The position numbers were made by a program, and so were the translations under genes. Source: Ostrinia nubilalis (Eukaryota; Arthropoda; Insecta; Lepidoptera; Crambidae). From it: a DNA stretch of 64,000 nt. Position 1 is the first letter of the stretch. Every line of letters begins with the position of its first letter. This document shows, in pieces, positions 46,654 through 61,600 of the stretch. The stretch lies in NCBI RefSeq assembly GCF_963855985.1, contig NC_087093.1, positions 11,167,501 to 11,231,500 on the forward strand, given 5' to 3'. The notes under the pieces are model-generated. The model searched no databases. It was not told the DNA's origin and saw only the letters and a program-made list of their open reading frames with translations.

Positions 46654-49634
46654 TAGCTGAAAAGTTGAGAATGAATGGTGATGTTTAAGATTCTCAGTCA
46701 TTTCTAAGAGACACAGTATAAGTTGAATACAGTACTGTTTACATAATGTATTATGTAAAGAATATTTATGATGATGTAACTGTAGGTAAGTATGTATTTA
46801 TTGGCACCAAAGACAACATAATTATTATGGTACATTCCATGTGCTTAATTATTTAACAGAATTATTATGAGGTTTCTGTTTGCTTAATTGTATACTGCAA
46901 TTATTGCACATTCGAAATTGTTTTTAGTTCTCAATGATGTGTTATAGAAATGGCATAAATATGTATGTACGCAAAGTATTAATATATTATCTTACATGAT
47001 TTATTGTTTATTGTTAGGTTTATTAATGTTATGTACAATTGTACATCTATCATTAGAGTTGAAAAGGAGTTGTGTGTATTTTGCTTATGTATTTATGTCA
47101 TAATAGTTGTTGTGATCAGTATTATCTCAACAAGAAAATTTGATGGTTGTCTAACTCTAAACAAGTAGGTACTTTGCATTAATTCACTTATGTATTTTTA
47201 CAGTAATCTTTATATTTTACCTTTACGAGTAGTAGATCTTGAAATAATTGCAAAATGAGCAATAATTTGAGATAAACGGTTATTGTACTTAGATTTTCTG
47301 ATATTAGTTTTTTTTTCTAAAAAATTGCTAAGTGATTTTTATTAGACTGCCGAATTTTTACACTGAGAGTTACTCATCAATTAAGTAATAATATAATGAA
47401 TGAAAATAGTATCGAATATTTAAAAAAGACCAAATAGTAGTTGTTTTGAAGAGTTTTTAATATGGCTGTGCTGTGACTACATTTCCACAAAATATGAAAA
47501 TAGTTATACCTACTAAAAATTTTAGTGTTATGTTATTTTAGACTTTATTAATATGTAATAATACATAGTATATTATATGTACTATCACCAATGTCCGTAA
47601 ACGTAAAACTTATCTATAATATCATTTAATTATGTTTAGACAAAAAATAAAACCATTTTTAATTTTTAAGTGCCTGCAAAGTTTTTTTTGTTAAATATGT
47701 ATAACAGAGCATAGTCGTCAGTTACACGTCGTAAATATTATGCAGCGCCTTTGTAGCTGTTGTAATATAACATAGAGAACTGTATAATTATGTTAATGTG
47801 TTATAATTATTAAACATATAGATGTGTATTTTCAACGATTGCTTTTTTGCTGTCTAGTCAATACCTACCAGTATTTGATAGAAGTTTCGATGTTGCTTAT
47901 AGCAAACAAACCTAAAATAATTTGTGTAATTAATTGATAGGTCAAAATATGGAGTGGAATTAAATCAATGTACAGTCAATTATTGAATTTATCTCAGAGC
48001 TTATTTGATGGGATACAGACGATATTGTGCTTTACTATTTACTGCTTATAATAAACTAGGTAAAATAAAAATAATTTTGTTTGCCCCATGCATTGCTGAA
48101 AGGTATTTGATGTGAACCTTAGTGTCTAGGTACCTATAACATACGATCGGAGGCCTATTACTGACGTTGGATTTAATAATTTGAAAAATGAATTTATGAA
48201 CAAATAGACGACACCCTTTGTTGCACCTACTCGATAATTTTGTTTGCGTTGGCAAAGATTAGTAAGTGACATGGAAATAATAATAGATGTAGAAGATTTT
48301 CTGGAATTAAAAAACGAATATTTGAAAAAGTTTTCCCTTGAAATGATCTGAGCTTCTGAGTGCTTGACTCAGAAAGAAAACAGTAAACATTGCTTTGCCT
48401 AACCACTATATCGAAAGAAACATACCCTTATCGTAATATCTTTATTAGAAATGAAATGAAATATAATTATTTATTCAGTTTTGACCAATATTTTTGGCAC
48501 GTATGAACTTTTAACGTCGTAGTTCCTACCAGTACGTCTATATCTATTTATTACTTCGATGGTTAGAATGATAAGGCTATGACTGAGATCGCCAGAGTAT
48601 ATTTTTGTACGAATGACAAATTAGTGAATTCTAATGCGAATTGCTTCTATTTTGTTATTTCTTGTATCCTCATATGATAGGCTTTTTAGGCTTTATATTA
48701 CGTAATTTACATGAATTGATTTAAAGTGCTGAAAAATATGTAATGGATGCTTGCAAATTGCGGATTAACGTCGTTTTTAAATTATGACTGATGATGATAA
48801 TATAAGACAGTTTTTGACGTTTTCTATGATCAATATACCTACATAAAACATAATATTAAGGCATGGAAAACCCTAATTTCTCACTATCATAGAGTCGAAA
48901 TCTAACTTGAAAAGTTTAAGATTAATATGGTCCTGTTCTTGCAAAATTAAATAATATGTCACATTAGGCTCACTAATGAGATTTTTAAACAAAATTATTT
49001 GTCGAGTTTTTTTTAACTTTTGCGAATATAATGTTAATTAGTCGGTGTTTAGCATTAAATATTCATAACGAATGATCATGTCTATACATATCTTTTGCTG
49101 TTACTTATGTCGTAAATGAAACGCCTATGTAATATAGTTGCATATTTATTTGCTGTATTATGCACAAATTGTAATTCGATGTTGTATAATTATTGCTATC
49201 ATTATGTACATTTTGAAAGTTATTATAATAATAATAATGTATATTCGTGTAGCACTCTATGGAATGTGAAGCTGGTCAATAAAATACTAATTGTTGTAAT
49301 ATTGTTTTTTATTTTGAATATTAATTTAGTACCTAATTAGAGAGTTTTTGAGAATGTTACTCTTTCCCTTTAATCAACTTATTTAGTTATTTTGATAAGT
49401 ACTTTAATATGTCATGATTACCTATGTCATGTTTTAGCTTCTTTTTATCATAGGTACAATAATGTATAATTATTTACACGACTTATAAACCTAGGACCAG
49501 ATAGATTATAACATGTTAGTGGAGGTATATGGTGTAAAACTTATAATATTATAAGTAGATTTACACGCCGAAATTTTATTTACAATCTAACCTGTCATAG
49601 ATAAAAGTCGTCCACTCGACGGTGTAGCTACTAT
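46654..49634. other. TMEM62 3'UTR and intergenic space
   Basis: AT-rich without a gene. An AATAAA at 47646-47651 is the clearest candidate end for the TMEM62-like transcript. Small frames here are stop-limited by chance. Confidence 0.4.
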
Positions 49635-49640
49635 TTTATT
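49635..49640 (-). terminator. candidate polyadenylation signal of the ABCG gene
   Basis: Minus-strand AATAAA 33 nt beyond the TGA stop of the ABCG gene, suggesting a very short 3'UTR. Confidence 0.5.
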
Positions 49641-49672
49641 TATAATCAGATCCTATAGAGCGTTTGTTAACA

Positions 49673-52600
49673 TCATCTGCACGCTCTATGCACTCTGTAC
49701 TTTAGGATGCAGATCAGAGATATTTGGAGTATCACAATCCATATCACTAAGGCTGAGAAGTCACTGTACAGGTTTCTGGTAAGGCCTAAATGCTTTAGGT
49801 ATTTCGTGGGGTCTGCGAACAGGCAGAATATCTCGTCGTGGCACGGCAGACGACCCCTGTCGAACCCGTAGACTGTCTCTAGGAAGGCGTCAAATGCGTA
49901 TCTGAAGTAGGAAATGGCAGCAAACGGCCGGAGGTAGACTGGTATCTCCCGGTAAGGTATGAAGAACTCGGAGAACATCAACATTGGGATGTTTGCAGCG
50001 GGAATCACGAATAGGCCGAGCTGGAATGATAAAAATGATTTGATAAAACAAGTAAATGTCGGTTCTCGTAGTATCTTTGCACAGAAAATATTTTATATCA
50101 GTCTCTACTAACGGTCTCTGTTATGCGAGCATTAAAAGGTATAGGTAAAGCTATACTATAAAGCTAAAATAGTCATAGCTGGGCATTAACTCGTTAATCC
50201 GTTAATCGTTAATTAACGAAGTTAACATTTCTATTAACGGATTAACTTTTAAGTTAACTTTAAAAAATGTTAACGGACTCGTTAACTTCCGTTTAATTAT
50301 CCTAAGTCCGTTAATCGTTAATCCAGTACCTGCTATTTACCAAAAAGATACAGCAGGCACGCTGAAAAACGCATTCTGACAAGTACGTTCGGGCTTACAG
50401 AACTTCTAGAACCCAAAACAACAGTTTTTGTAACCAGATCACTAACGCAACGATTATAAAAAATGCATTTTTTTTTGTTTATTTACAACTGCATTTAAGA
50501 CCAGTTCTCCTCAACCGATTGAGCTGAAATTTGGTATACTCATGTAAGTACGATGACAATGCAATGTTATGGTACCATTGAGCTGGTCTGATGATGGAGT
50601 CAGGAGGTGGTCATAGAAACTCCTAAATGAAACGGCGGAATCGCATCGAATTTGGGTTCGTTGGATTTGTGTTTTCGAGCACTTTAGTACTAGATGATGT
50701 CCAGGGTCCAGATGATGGAGTCAGGAGGTGGCCAAAGGAATTCCGAAACGAAACGGTGGAAACTTATCGAGTTTGGGTTTGTTGGATTTGCCTTTTCGAG
50801 CACTTTGGTGCTAAATTGTATAGTAATTGTACCAAGGCTCTGAGATTGAGTTGTGATACAATTATAATTTAAAAACAAGTTTTTATTATTCTGAAAGGCA
50901 GTTGTACTAAAACGAAAAAAATAATTGTACTCATGCAAGGTTCAAATAATTTCGAAAGCTTGTAGCGCAAACATAAAAGAGGAATAAATTCCATGCGCGA
51001 TACAAGCTTTCGAAATTATTTGAACCTTGCATACAATTATTTTTTTCGTTTTATTATCACGTGTTAACGGATTAACGATTAACGTTAACTTGCGTTAAAT
51101 CTTCCGAAATGTAACGTTTTAACGTTTAACGAAGTTAATTTTTTTAGTAACGGTTTAACGATTAACGAAGTTAACTATTTGATTAACGGTGCCCAGCTAT
51201 GAAAATAGTCTATCATTTTGTTGCTTAGGATGATCAGTAGGCAAATTCACAGGTCAAGGCTTAAAATAAATAGGTACGTAAGTTATTAATGTAATTAAAG
51301 CAGAGTGGAACAGGATATCACTCACTAATTACGACGTTTGATGTGTTAACTCACACTCAGCCCTCTGATGATAATGATGAGTAAAGTGTACCTTGACGTC
51401 ACACGCCGCGCCCACCACCAGGCCGAAGGTCTGCGCGAGGATCGTAAGCAGCGCGCACAGCAGCCACGCCAGCCCCATGCGGTGGGCGTCCAGCGGCTGC
51501 GACGTCAGGTACCACGCCGGGAACATGAACACTGTGGCACATAGCAACTGGGGACAAAATTGAATGGTAGGCGTTATGGTGGGTTTTTACTAGCCCTACC
51601 CAATCTACTCAAATCGTTTTTTGTTCAGGACATCTGAGGAAAAATAGACTAAATATTTATGGAGCATACAATCTCGTAATAATATCAGTGAGGAGTAGTC
51701 ACCCGACAAGATAAAGGTCGCGGGTCCCACCGAGAGTAGTAAAATGTTTCGATTGATAAATCATAGAAATACATAGTTACTTGAATCGGTAGGTCCACGA
51801 GAATCTTCGAGGCGCAGTACGCGGGCAGCGAGTACCACTTATTCAAGTGCTCTTGTAGTACCACTGAGGCTTCCACAGGAACTGAAAACAGATAACAAAT
51901 AAGATATCACAGCAATAGGTAGATTACGATAATCATTGAGGCATTGTAACAATAGTTTATGCAACTAAAAAATATTTATAAAGGGCTTCTATGCTTAATT
52001 TATATAACTTATTTTATCAGAGACGTAATTAACATTAACTTAAAATTAATATTTTTAACTAAGCTAGACAATAAATCTACGAGTCGTAGTCATTTTCGCA
52101 GTAGTCGTAGTGTGGTCGTAGTCGGTGTCTACGGTCTACGGCGAGTTAACTACGCGCTACAGGTGTGATATTTCAAAATATTCATAGCACAAACATTATT
52201 ATTTGTTTTGTTTTTGTTGAAGTTTGGATAACTGACTAGATTAGAATTAAATCTGGGTAATAGTTATTAGTTTTAGGAAACCTGATATCTCCCCAGTAAG
52301 TCATAGGTCATGGAAACTTCTTTGCTAAAGACTTGACTTTACATTGTATAACTAAATGAGAATACCTGTAAATACTAGTAGCTACGCAAAAATACTATTT
52401 CGTGTTTCCATACTTATTGTATTATTGCTATTGGTGGAATGAATAAATTAAAATTAGCCAGTTAGAAATACTGAAACTTACATGTATGTATGGGAGGCAT
52501 GGCGTTCGAGAAGAATATAAAGAGCAGAAAGAAGAAGAGGCAGCCGGTGTTGGATATGACGCGGCCGGCGTCTGCGCCCGCGCCGTTGTAGAGCGCGCCC

Positions 52601-55600
52601 AGTAGCAGAGCTACCAGCAAGTGTGCTGCTAGACGGATCTAAAGAAAGAAAGAAAATAATTTTATTTTGGCAACAAAGTCATGCAAAAAAAGACATAGGT
52701 ACCTACACATAAAACTATGAAACAAAATTGCCAAAAAAGGTCACCCACTCAGTATCATGTACACTGGTTTTCAGTGGGTACCTGTTGGTGGGATGGATGG
52801 GATCTGCAACAATTTAAAGAGAGTACTGTTGAGTATTCTGTATATTCTACTCTTGAATCTTTTGATATTAAGAAAAACAAAGTTTTACAGTTTATAAAGC
52901 GCTTTTACTGCTGTGAAACTGATGGCCGTTAGGGTAGTGTCTCATTCCATCGTCACCATGAGACGAAGATTAGACGTACTGAAGGCTGGTCTACCACTCA
53001 GTGGATCTTCTATCTAGCAGGGGTCGCTAGAGGCTCAGGTGTATGACGGGCAGCGCAGGATCGGTCGTAGTAAAAATTCTTGGGGGAGGCCTTTGTCCAG
53101 CAGTGAACGTATTTTGGCTGAATGAACGAGCGCTGATAGACGTCCCAGCATAACTTTAACCATTGCTTCGGGACAATAAGGGACAGTGTTGTTTGATCTT
53201 CTTCTTCTCAGTCGGTGCACTCTTGTCAGAGTGGTCGTGGTCATCATTGTGAATCACGATGAGTGATGTTCCACGCAATACGGCGCCATTCCTCGCGGAC
53301 TGCAGCTTTCCGGGCACTTTCGTTAACCGAATACTTAGTTGCGGCCTTGATCTGGTCCGTCCATCTCATTGGTGATCTACCACGGGGTCTTCACGGGTTG
53401 TATGACCACTGAGCCGTTATTATCTGTTGTTAAGTACCTGTGTCAGGTGAACATCCCTCATGGCCCCAATCCAGCAGCGCCACAGCAGAGCCCCCAGCTG
53501 TTGGGGCACATTCGCCAGGTAGCCTTCCGTCGGGGGCTGTCGCGTATTTAATAGAGCCTCAGTTTCCACAACAACACCTGGAATACACAATTCATAAATT
53601 ACCCTTAGATAAAGTAGACGTGCTATGATAATTATGGTGTTACTCAATGTGCTACCACAGTTATTATAATACTAGTATGCTACTGTGATTTCTATAATTT
53701 ATAGAAGACATGACTGGGAATATGGAAGTGGTTTGTTAGTGTTATTAGTTCATATTGTTTACAGTACTAGTGTAATCTCAACCTTAGTTCTTACTCCTTG
53801 GTTATTTAGGGATAATTAACATAAAAAGCCCGTGTCTTACGTACTTAAGTATAACTTAAATTCGAGTCGCATCGACAGTGATTTCATCAAAATGACGTTC
53901 TGCAAACTCATTGTGTTATTGTAAACAATCGGAATACAAACATTTACGAACAATAATTCCAGGCACGTTTGACTTTGACTTTACTTTGACTCTACAAAGA
54001 TGCATCAACTGTTTTGGTTACCTTTTAGGTTTTCCTCGTGGACGTCGCTCTTGGCTATCCTCCTCATCTCGTGAGCGTAACTCTTCGCTTCCGCTTCCAA
54101 AAGGGCGAGGTTGCCAGAGTGCTCCTCGGTTGCTATTTCTAACACTGAAAATATTTGCAAGAGCATTAAATAACTAGCTATTGATTGGATATGCGAGTTG
54201 ATATATAACTTCTACTTTCCCTATTTATCACATATTATGTCTGGAAGAAATCGCTTCCTAGCGATAAAGTCTGTGCTGTTTTATGTTTTCAGGTTCGATG
54301 TTAGACCATTATCACAATTTTCTTTCTTATTTAATGAAAAGGGAGGGTTCTCAATTTTGGTGTGTTTTTTTTTCAATAATGTCATGTAGGTAGCCTACGA
54401 ATAGTAGGTAAGTAGGAAATGCGTATGGTATTCTGTGTAATAAAGTACAGTTTAAGTATTTGAACGTCTTACTGTAATCAGCCATATTGTAATACTGTGG
54501 GCACTGGAACCCTGCTTTCGACAGCGCATCAGGGATGTCAGCCAGCGCCCCCGAGTACAGAGTCCTGCCGCCGGAGAGCAGGATGACGTCATCGGCGCAG
54601 TTGAACAGCTGCGAGGACGGCTGGTGGATCACGCACGCCACTGTGCGCCCGCTGCGAGCCACCGTCAGCAGCGCACGCGCCACCGACATGGACGATACTG
54701 AGTCTAGCCCACTGTAAAGGTTGGAGTTTAGTCGCTTTGTGATTAACACTTTGAATGTCAAGAGTTAAAAATTGGGTGTCTCGAGGGTTTTTGCGCGAAG
54801 TCCGCATTCTGCGTCAGACCCGTTTCAATTTAAAACGACCTTTACAACATATTTACGTTTGAACATTTTAAGTAGGTAATTTCGAAAAGCATTAATTTAA
54901 GTATTCAATGACAATTTAATCCCATCAAAAACAATACTTGTCAAAAAAACCAAGTCTCGCAACTCAGTTGTTCTACGGTAAAAAGTTGTGAGATCCATGT
55001 AATACCAAGTCCAGGCCAGGAAATCTTTAACGTTTTACATAAATTATTGACTTGGCCATCGCACTAAATAATTTAATTTACACGTGTTTTCATGCGACGG
55101 CCAAGTCAATATATTTATGTAAAACGTTAAAGATTTCCTGGCCTGGACTTGGTATTACATGGATCTCACAACTTTTTACCGTAGAACAACTGAGTTGCGA
55201 GACTTGGTTTTTTTGACAAGTATTGTTTTTGATGGGATCTCATTTCTTTTTGTATTTTGTAGACAGCAGTTATGTATCTAGAAAACTGGACCGAAATTGA
55301 AAAATTTTACTCGACTTGGCGGTTGCACTACCGTGCCCCCAAATATCATTTCTTTTTGTATTTTGTAGACAGCAGTTATGTATCTAGAAAACTGGACCGA
55401 AATTGAAAAATTTTACTCGACTTGGCGGTTGCACTACAGTGCCCCCAAATATTTTAGTTTTTCCATGATTCATACACCAAACACTACTTATATTCCAAAT
55501 TTGAAGCTTCTAGGTCTGCTAGAAGTGCCTTAGAGTTTTGATGATCGGTGAGTCAGTGAGTCAGTCAGTGAGTGACAAAATTAAGTAACTTTGACCCGTT

Positions 55601-58600
55601 ATAATTCTTAAACTACTGGTTCAAATTGAATGAAATTTTAAATATACCGTGTCTTTACAATGCCTGCATAGCTAATGAAAATTCAGCCTTCTAGTTTTAT
55701 CCACAACGAAGTTACAGGCGGTCGAAAATGGCCTGAATTGCTTCGAGAAAAGGATGGTACGGCCGTGCCGCTTTTTTGCTCGACTTGGTGGGGGCACTGC
55801 CGTGCCCCCAGATTTTTACCGAAAATATCTGAGCATATTATAAGGAACAACAAAACTGAAATAAATTAAGTACCTCTATGTTTAAAAAAATAGCCAATTT
55901 GTGAGTGAATCGAAACATTTTATGGTAGGAACCATAACCATTGTAGGTTTGTAGGCTATTTGAAATGTAAAGTTCGAGTGTTATATTATTATCATGACAA
56001 AGTTTATGATTTTTCCTTTACCTAGTGGGTTCGTCTAGCAGCATGACCGTCGGGTCCACGAGTAGTTCGCAGGCGATGGTCAGCCTCTTCCGCTCCCCAC
56101 CAGACAGGTGGCCTGCCCTGGTCGTGTGGATGTCAAGGATTCCCAGCTGTTTCGATATATTCGCGATCTGCAGACATAAGGCTATGTAAAACAACCTATT
56201 GTTAAGGCAGAACATGATTGGTGGAGTGCAAATGATGCATTGTGTCAATGATAATGGTTTAGACATAGGGTCATATAATTTTGCGCTTTACGTTTAAATG
56301 TATTCTGCATTATCGCCTTTCAAGTTGTTTTTGGTTTTAACCTCAGTAATTGTGTATGTTGAAAATATAATGTAGTTGTATATTACAGGAAACGAAGACA
56401 CTAAACACAAGTCAATAATAAGGGTCTTGTTTATAGAAGTAGGTACAAGTGTTTGTTTAACAAAGGAAGGAAAACGTCAAGTAAATACATTGGCTTAGTA
56501 GCATTATTATCGTAGAAGTTGTTGACAAAATAAGTTTTAATTATTTGTATATATGCTACTAAGAAAGTCGTTACTAAAAATACTCATTTGGTACACAATT
56601 AGTCACAATGTAAAAATCGTCCACCTAAGACCCGAACCCATCAACGTTGGTCGCTGAGCGACTGTTACCACTGATCTTTTAAGACTTTAATTTATATTTT
56701 CACTTATCCTCTGTAAAGCAAGCGATAGGTTGTATTTAGGGTCTCTTAAAGCAACGCTTAAACCGATTTGCCTATGAAGTTCAACCAATCCTAGGTATCT
56801 GTTTCTGAATCTACGCTAAAGATAGAGTCGAGTATCGAGCTTTTTTCTGTGATACAAACTTAATTTGTTTCTAAGGACATTTCTTAATGTCGTTCATTTA
56901 TCTAGCTTACCAGTTGAGTCCGATCCCAGGGTTTGACGTTGGGTAGTTTGAGCCTAGCAGCGAAATGCAGCGTTTCCCCGGCCGTCAAAGTGTCTATGAG
57001 GGTGGCGTGTTGGCTGACCATCACTGCGTTCCGCCCAGCACCGTACATGGCACCTTTGACTCCCACCTTCCTGGAAGAAGTTTAGATATTTTGTAGATTA
57101 TTGTTTCAAAGATGACGAAAAAGTTAATAAACTTCTTCTAATAAATTATACGAGATGCAAATCTCGTTGTGTGCCTTTAAAAAATACATTAACAAAGGTG
57201 AATATTTAAGAATGGCTGATTTTCGAACGAAGCTTTCTGAAGGTTCTTTTCTTGTTTCTTTAAAATAATAAAGAAACAATAAAAGACAACTAATCTATCG
57301 TAGTATGACACAAAGTTTACTTGATGTTTTATGCATGTTATTGAAGGGTCGGTATTAATTACATCCTCATAAAGATGCGTTTGTATCAACGATGTGCGAG
57401 ATTTGCTAACCATTCACATTGTGTCAGCAAGAGGTGTAAAACAAATGTATTTGAGCTTGACATGTCTAATAAGAAAAATATTCTTTACACAAATCCTTCA
57501 AACATAACTCGTTTAATTTCTATGTAGCTTACAGTGACCTAAGCTTGACCTAAGTTATGGGCTTTTCCAACAGAGCTGTGTAATAAGAGCTTACTAAAAT
57601 TAAGCTCCTAGATTAGTATCGTTAAGATAAATTAATTTAAGTGTAGTTTGTTTACACAAGGGAATTCCTCAAGAAAGGTTTAAAAATAGTTGTCATCTAT
57701 TAAAAGCAGTCAAGTACATTAGTATTGATGCAAGAGGTTTTGCTTGCATCGCGAATAAACGCATAACTTTAGTTTAAACGTAACTTAAGCCTTTGATTTA
57801 TATTATCCAGGTATATTAAGGTCAGGGCGATCACCTTGAGCTTAAAGAACTGCGCATACATCGCATGGATGCTACATATAAGTCAACTAAATATAGACAA
57901 TTCCTAATGAAGGTTGACGATAGGGTCCAAAATACAAGGAGGCATGTAAATTTGCTACCATCTTTAATTCACGGGGGGACCACGGGTAAAAGCCGCTTTA
58001 ATTTCTTGCTTAACGTTCACGTTGTTGCCAAATCTTGTCCAAAATTAAATAAAAACCTGACTGTATTTGATTTCAAAGTGTAGGAGTGAGTGTGGACCAA
58101 AGCCTCTCTTATGCGTCTATTAAATTAGAGGTACCTACGTCCTCCTGCACTGGATACTGACCCGATGATGATGATGATGGTGTTTGAAGATTTTAGAAGG
58201 TAGAAAATTGTCAACTTACTTTCGTCCCGCCAGTATTTTCATGAGCGTGGTCTTGCCGGCGCCCGACGGGCCCAGGATGTACGTGAGGCGCCCCGGCCTG
58301 ATGGCCCCACAGGCTTCGTTCAATATAATGTACTCGTTCTTGCATGATTCCCGCTTTTTCCACTTCCACGATATACCTGGGGACAAGGCACATGTAAAGA
58401 TATCATTACTTACATTATCAAATTCAAACTCATATTCTTTTTATGTACTAACTATTATGATGATGATTATTATTATTATTGGAATAACATGGAATGCAAT
58501 AAAGATATAAAGGCCTTTTTCAGGGCACATTACACGTTCCAAATATAGTTTGCCAAACTTCAGTACAATATTCGTATATCGGCTGGTGCTAAAACATAAA

Positions 58601-61600
58601 GAAATACCTTTGTCAGCTTCTTATTTATTGCATGAAAAAGGTACAAGGTACAATGGTTTATAACCTAAATTTTGTTTACGAAAAGAATATTACTTCTAAA
58701 TAAAAAAAAATGCAGAAATATGAAATACCTACGTCATTATTATTGAACTAGAACTCGTAACGTACTTAACCAACAAGTGTTTTTTTTAGTTAAACATTTT
58801 GATGGTTATTTTATTATAATTAGGTACTTCCCTAATGTAGCTGTGACGATTTAGTCTAGATAATTTGATAATGTTTGGTCCAAGTTTTGGTTATAAAGTT
58901 TGGAAACTACAATGTTAAAAAGTGATAATATTTATACCTAAATCAGTATCCCTATTTTTATGTGTTACTAAATTTTTTAATATCTATTTGACCACCAACA
59001 CGATCCTCCTTGAACCCGACCTCTCAGTGTGTCTTATCAGCCAAGATAAAAAAAACTATTCTAATACTGATATAATAATATTGTTATAAACTCAATAAAT
59101 ATTGCTTTTGATATAAGTAAATGTTATCAATACAAAAGATATAAAGAATTGATGAAAGAAATTAATAAATTATTAAGGAAAACTGGATGTAAGTACAATT
59201 TAAATATTTTTCACGGGTCATTTTTTTGTTCCTATTATTAATTTTCTAAACTGCTCATCACGACCGACGACATCATAAAGGTAGCAGGAAGGTGCTGGAC
59301 GCAGGCCGCTACCAACCGGGCAACATGGAAAGCATTGGGGGAGGTCTATGTCTATGTTCAGCAGTGGACGTCCTATGGCTGAGATGATGATGATGATGAA
59401 ACTGCGCATAACGATATTTACACGGTTAAAATATAAGTAGGTACTGTTTTCTCAAAGTTTCGGTCAGCTTGCATGAATTTGCTCAAGTAAACTGGAGGGC
59501 TTTGTTTACTGAGAAATTCCGGTTTTGTATGTTTATATTGGTGGTCGGTCATTTACAATTTTAAATACGAGTACATACCAGTATTGCGAGGGTCGTGATA
59601 CGTGACCATTATTTAAAACAACACACATACAATAAATAGGTTTTTTATTTGTACCCTTTGTAAATCTTTTCGATATTTAGCCAAGATCATATTATCATAC
59701 AAATTACAATGACCATAATAACGTTTGAAGTGTTGAAAAAGCGGCCATCCCAAAAGAGATAAGCATTTCAATGATAAATGTAGAGACCGGACGTTAATAA
59801 CATCACAATTTTATAACTTTGACTAATTCTAACCACATAATTAATGTGTTCTCAGATTGTGTTAAGTGACGTTATTAATTTTGGTTGATGATGATTACAA
59901 GGTCTGTTTTGATGTCCAAGTTTAATGTTAATTAAATCTGTAAGTTTTTATTACCAGTGCGCTTGGAAATCCCACAGGATATGTCCAAAAAAGTTGTGGG
60001 GTCGGTTAGTCTGTTTTGCACATTTCCTATTTCAATTTCCATTGATAACAATTTGGCGGGAACACTTCGTGAGTAATAAACTATATTAAGTAGTCACTAT
60101 TTGCGCGGTGTGGCCGAATCGTGCGCACGCGTCGACTTGACTGCGCAGTGTCGGGGAACGATGTCCCGCTCACCATTCACTGTTGCAGTACTTATCTGTA
60201 TGTAAATGATGAGTAACCTCTTATTAAGATACTACATAGTTTTTTGTTATACGTATTTAATTGCAACGGTAGGCTTAATGTGTTTTAAATGATGGACCGA
60301 TAGATCATTGTACGGTAACAAATCGACAGTGAAATGTGTGCGTTTACATTTAGTCATGTTTCTTTATTGTTTACTAGCTTTCCGCCCGCGGCTTCGCGCG
60401 CGTGGACTACATTATCTACATATTTTACGGAACCCTATTTTTTCCAAAATAAAATTTAGCCTATGTTACTTGTGGATAATGTAGCTTTCGAATAGTGAAA
60501 TAATTTTTAAAAACGGTCTAGTAGTTTTTGAGCCTATTCATTACAACCAACCAAACAAACAAAGTTTTCCTCTTTATAATATTAGTGTAGATAATTGAAA
60601 AATTTAATTATACAAAAAAGTGTACAAATAGTAAACGTAATGCTAAGAACATTCTCCGCTAATCAACCTTTGGGTCATGCAGAGCAAGAAAAAAAAGGTT
60701 TTAAATGTGGATTTTAAGTTGATTATAAAGTTTTAATAGTGACATAATTATGTTTATCCGTTTTGTAGTATTTTTGGGCACAGTCAACCACACGTTTTAT
60801 GATTTAAATGAATAAAGAAACACTGCCTTGGCATTGGCAACACATTTACTGGCTTATTGATTGACAAACATCGGTAAATAGGTGGAGATAATGATGTATC
60901 ATTGTTATTCTGTAAATTGTTTACGTAAGTAATTTAATTAAACTTATTTATGACTTACTGTTTGATAATTGTTTGTATGGTGGACCACTTCTACTCTTGT
61001 TAATTATAATACCTACGTACGAACGTATTCGTAACGTTAACTGGCAGAGAATTCCTTCTGACAATAAGTTCGCCTTATGTGGCATATTATATGGCATTAC
61101 GAATAAACAAATATTATTATACTGAATAAGACTATTGACTATTGATAACTATAACTTGTTACAACAGTTTAATGCATTATTTATAACACGAGTTATTACA
61201 CAATAAAACTGGTTGACTATAATTACATGACATTATATTCGATCGATAAAGTAACTTTATCAACATCAGTTATCTGATCAATGTTTGCATAAATATCACA
61301 AAAATTACTTAGTTCTTAACTAAGTAGAGCATGTAGAGCCACAGAACGTACACAATATGGTAGATATGGATAAGATAGAAAGTATCTACTTAGCTTGCTA
61401 TAGTTCTATAACAGATCAAACTAAATATTTCTGTTACAAAATATTAACATCTATTACAACTACATAAGGTACAGTGGAAATGATGATGTGATGCTATATT
61501 GTGCATTCTGCTAATACTTAATAAAATTCTAGTTATAAATACGCGCGGTCATCACAATAATATTCGATTCTATCACAAAATACTGGAGTTGTACAGTACG

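Noticed and set aside
50627..50938. 81- to 82-codon frames on both strands
   Set aside because: Both lie inside the hAT MITE, and the repeated residues come from its 121-bp direct repeat.
52717..52932. 71-codon plus-strand frame in ABCG intron 7
   Set aside because: No family signal; it borders LINE debris and runs antisense to the transporter gene.
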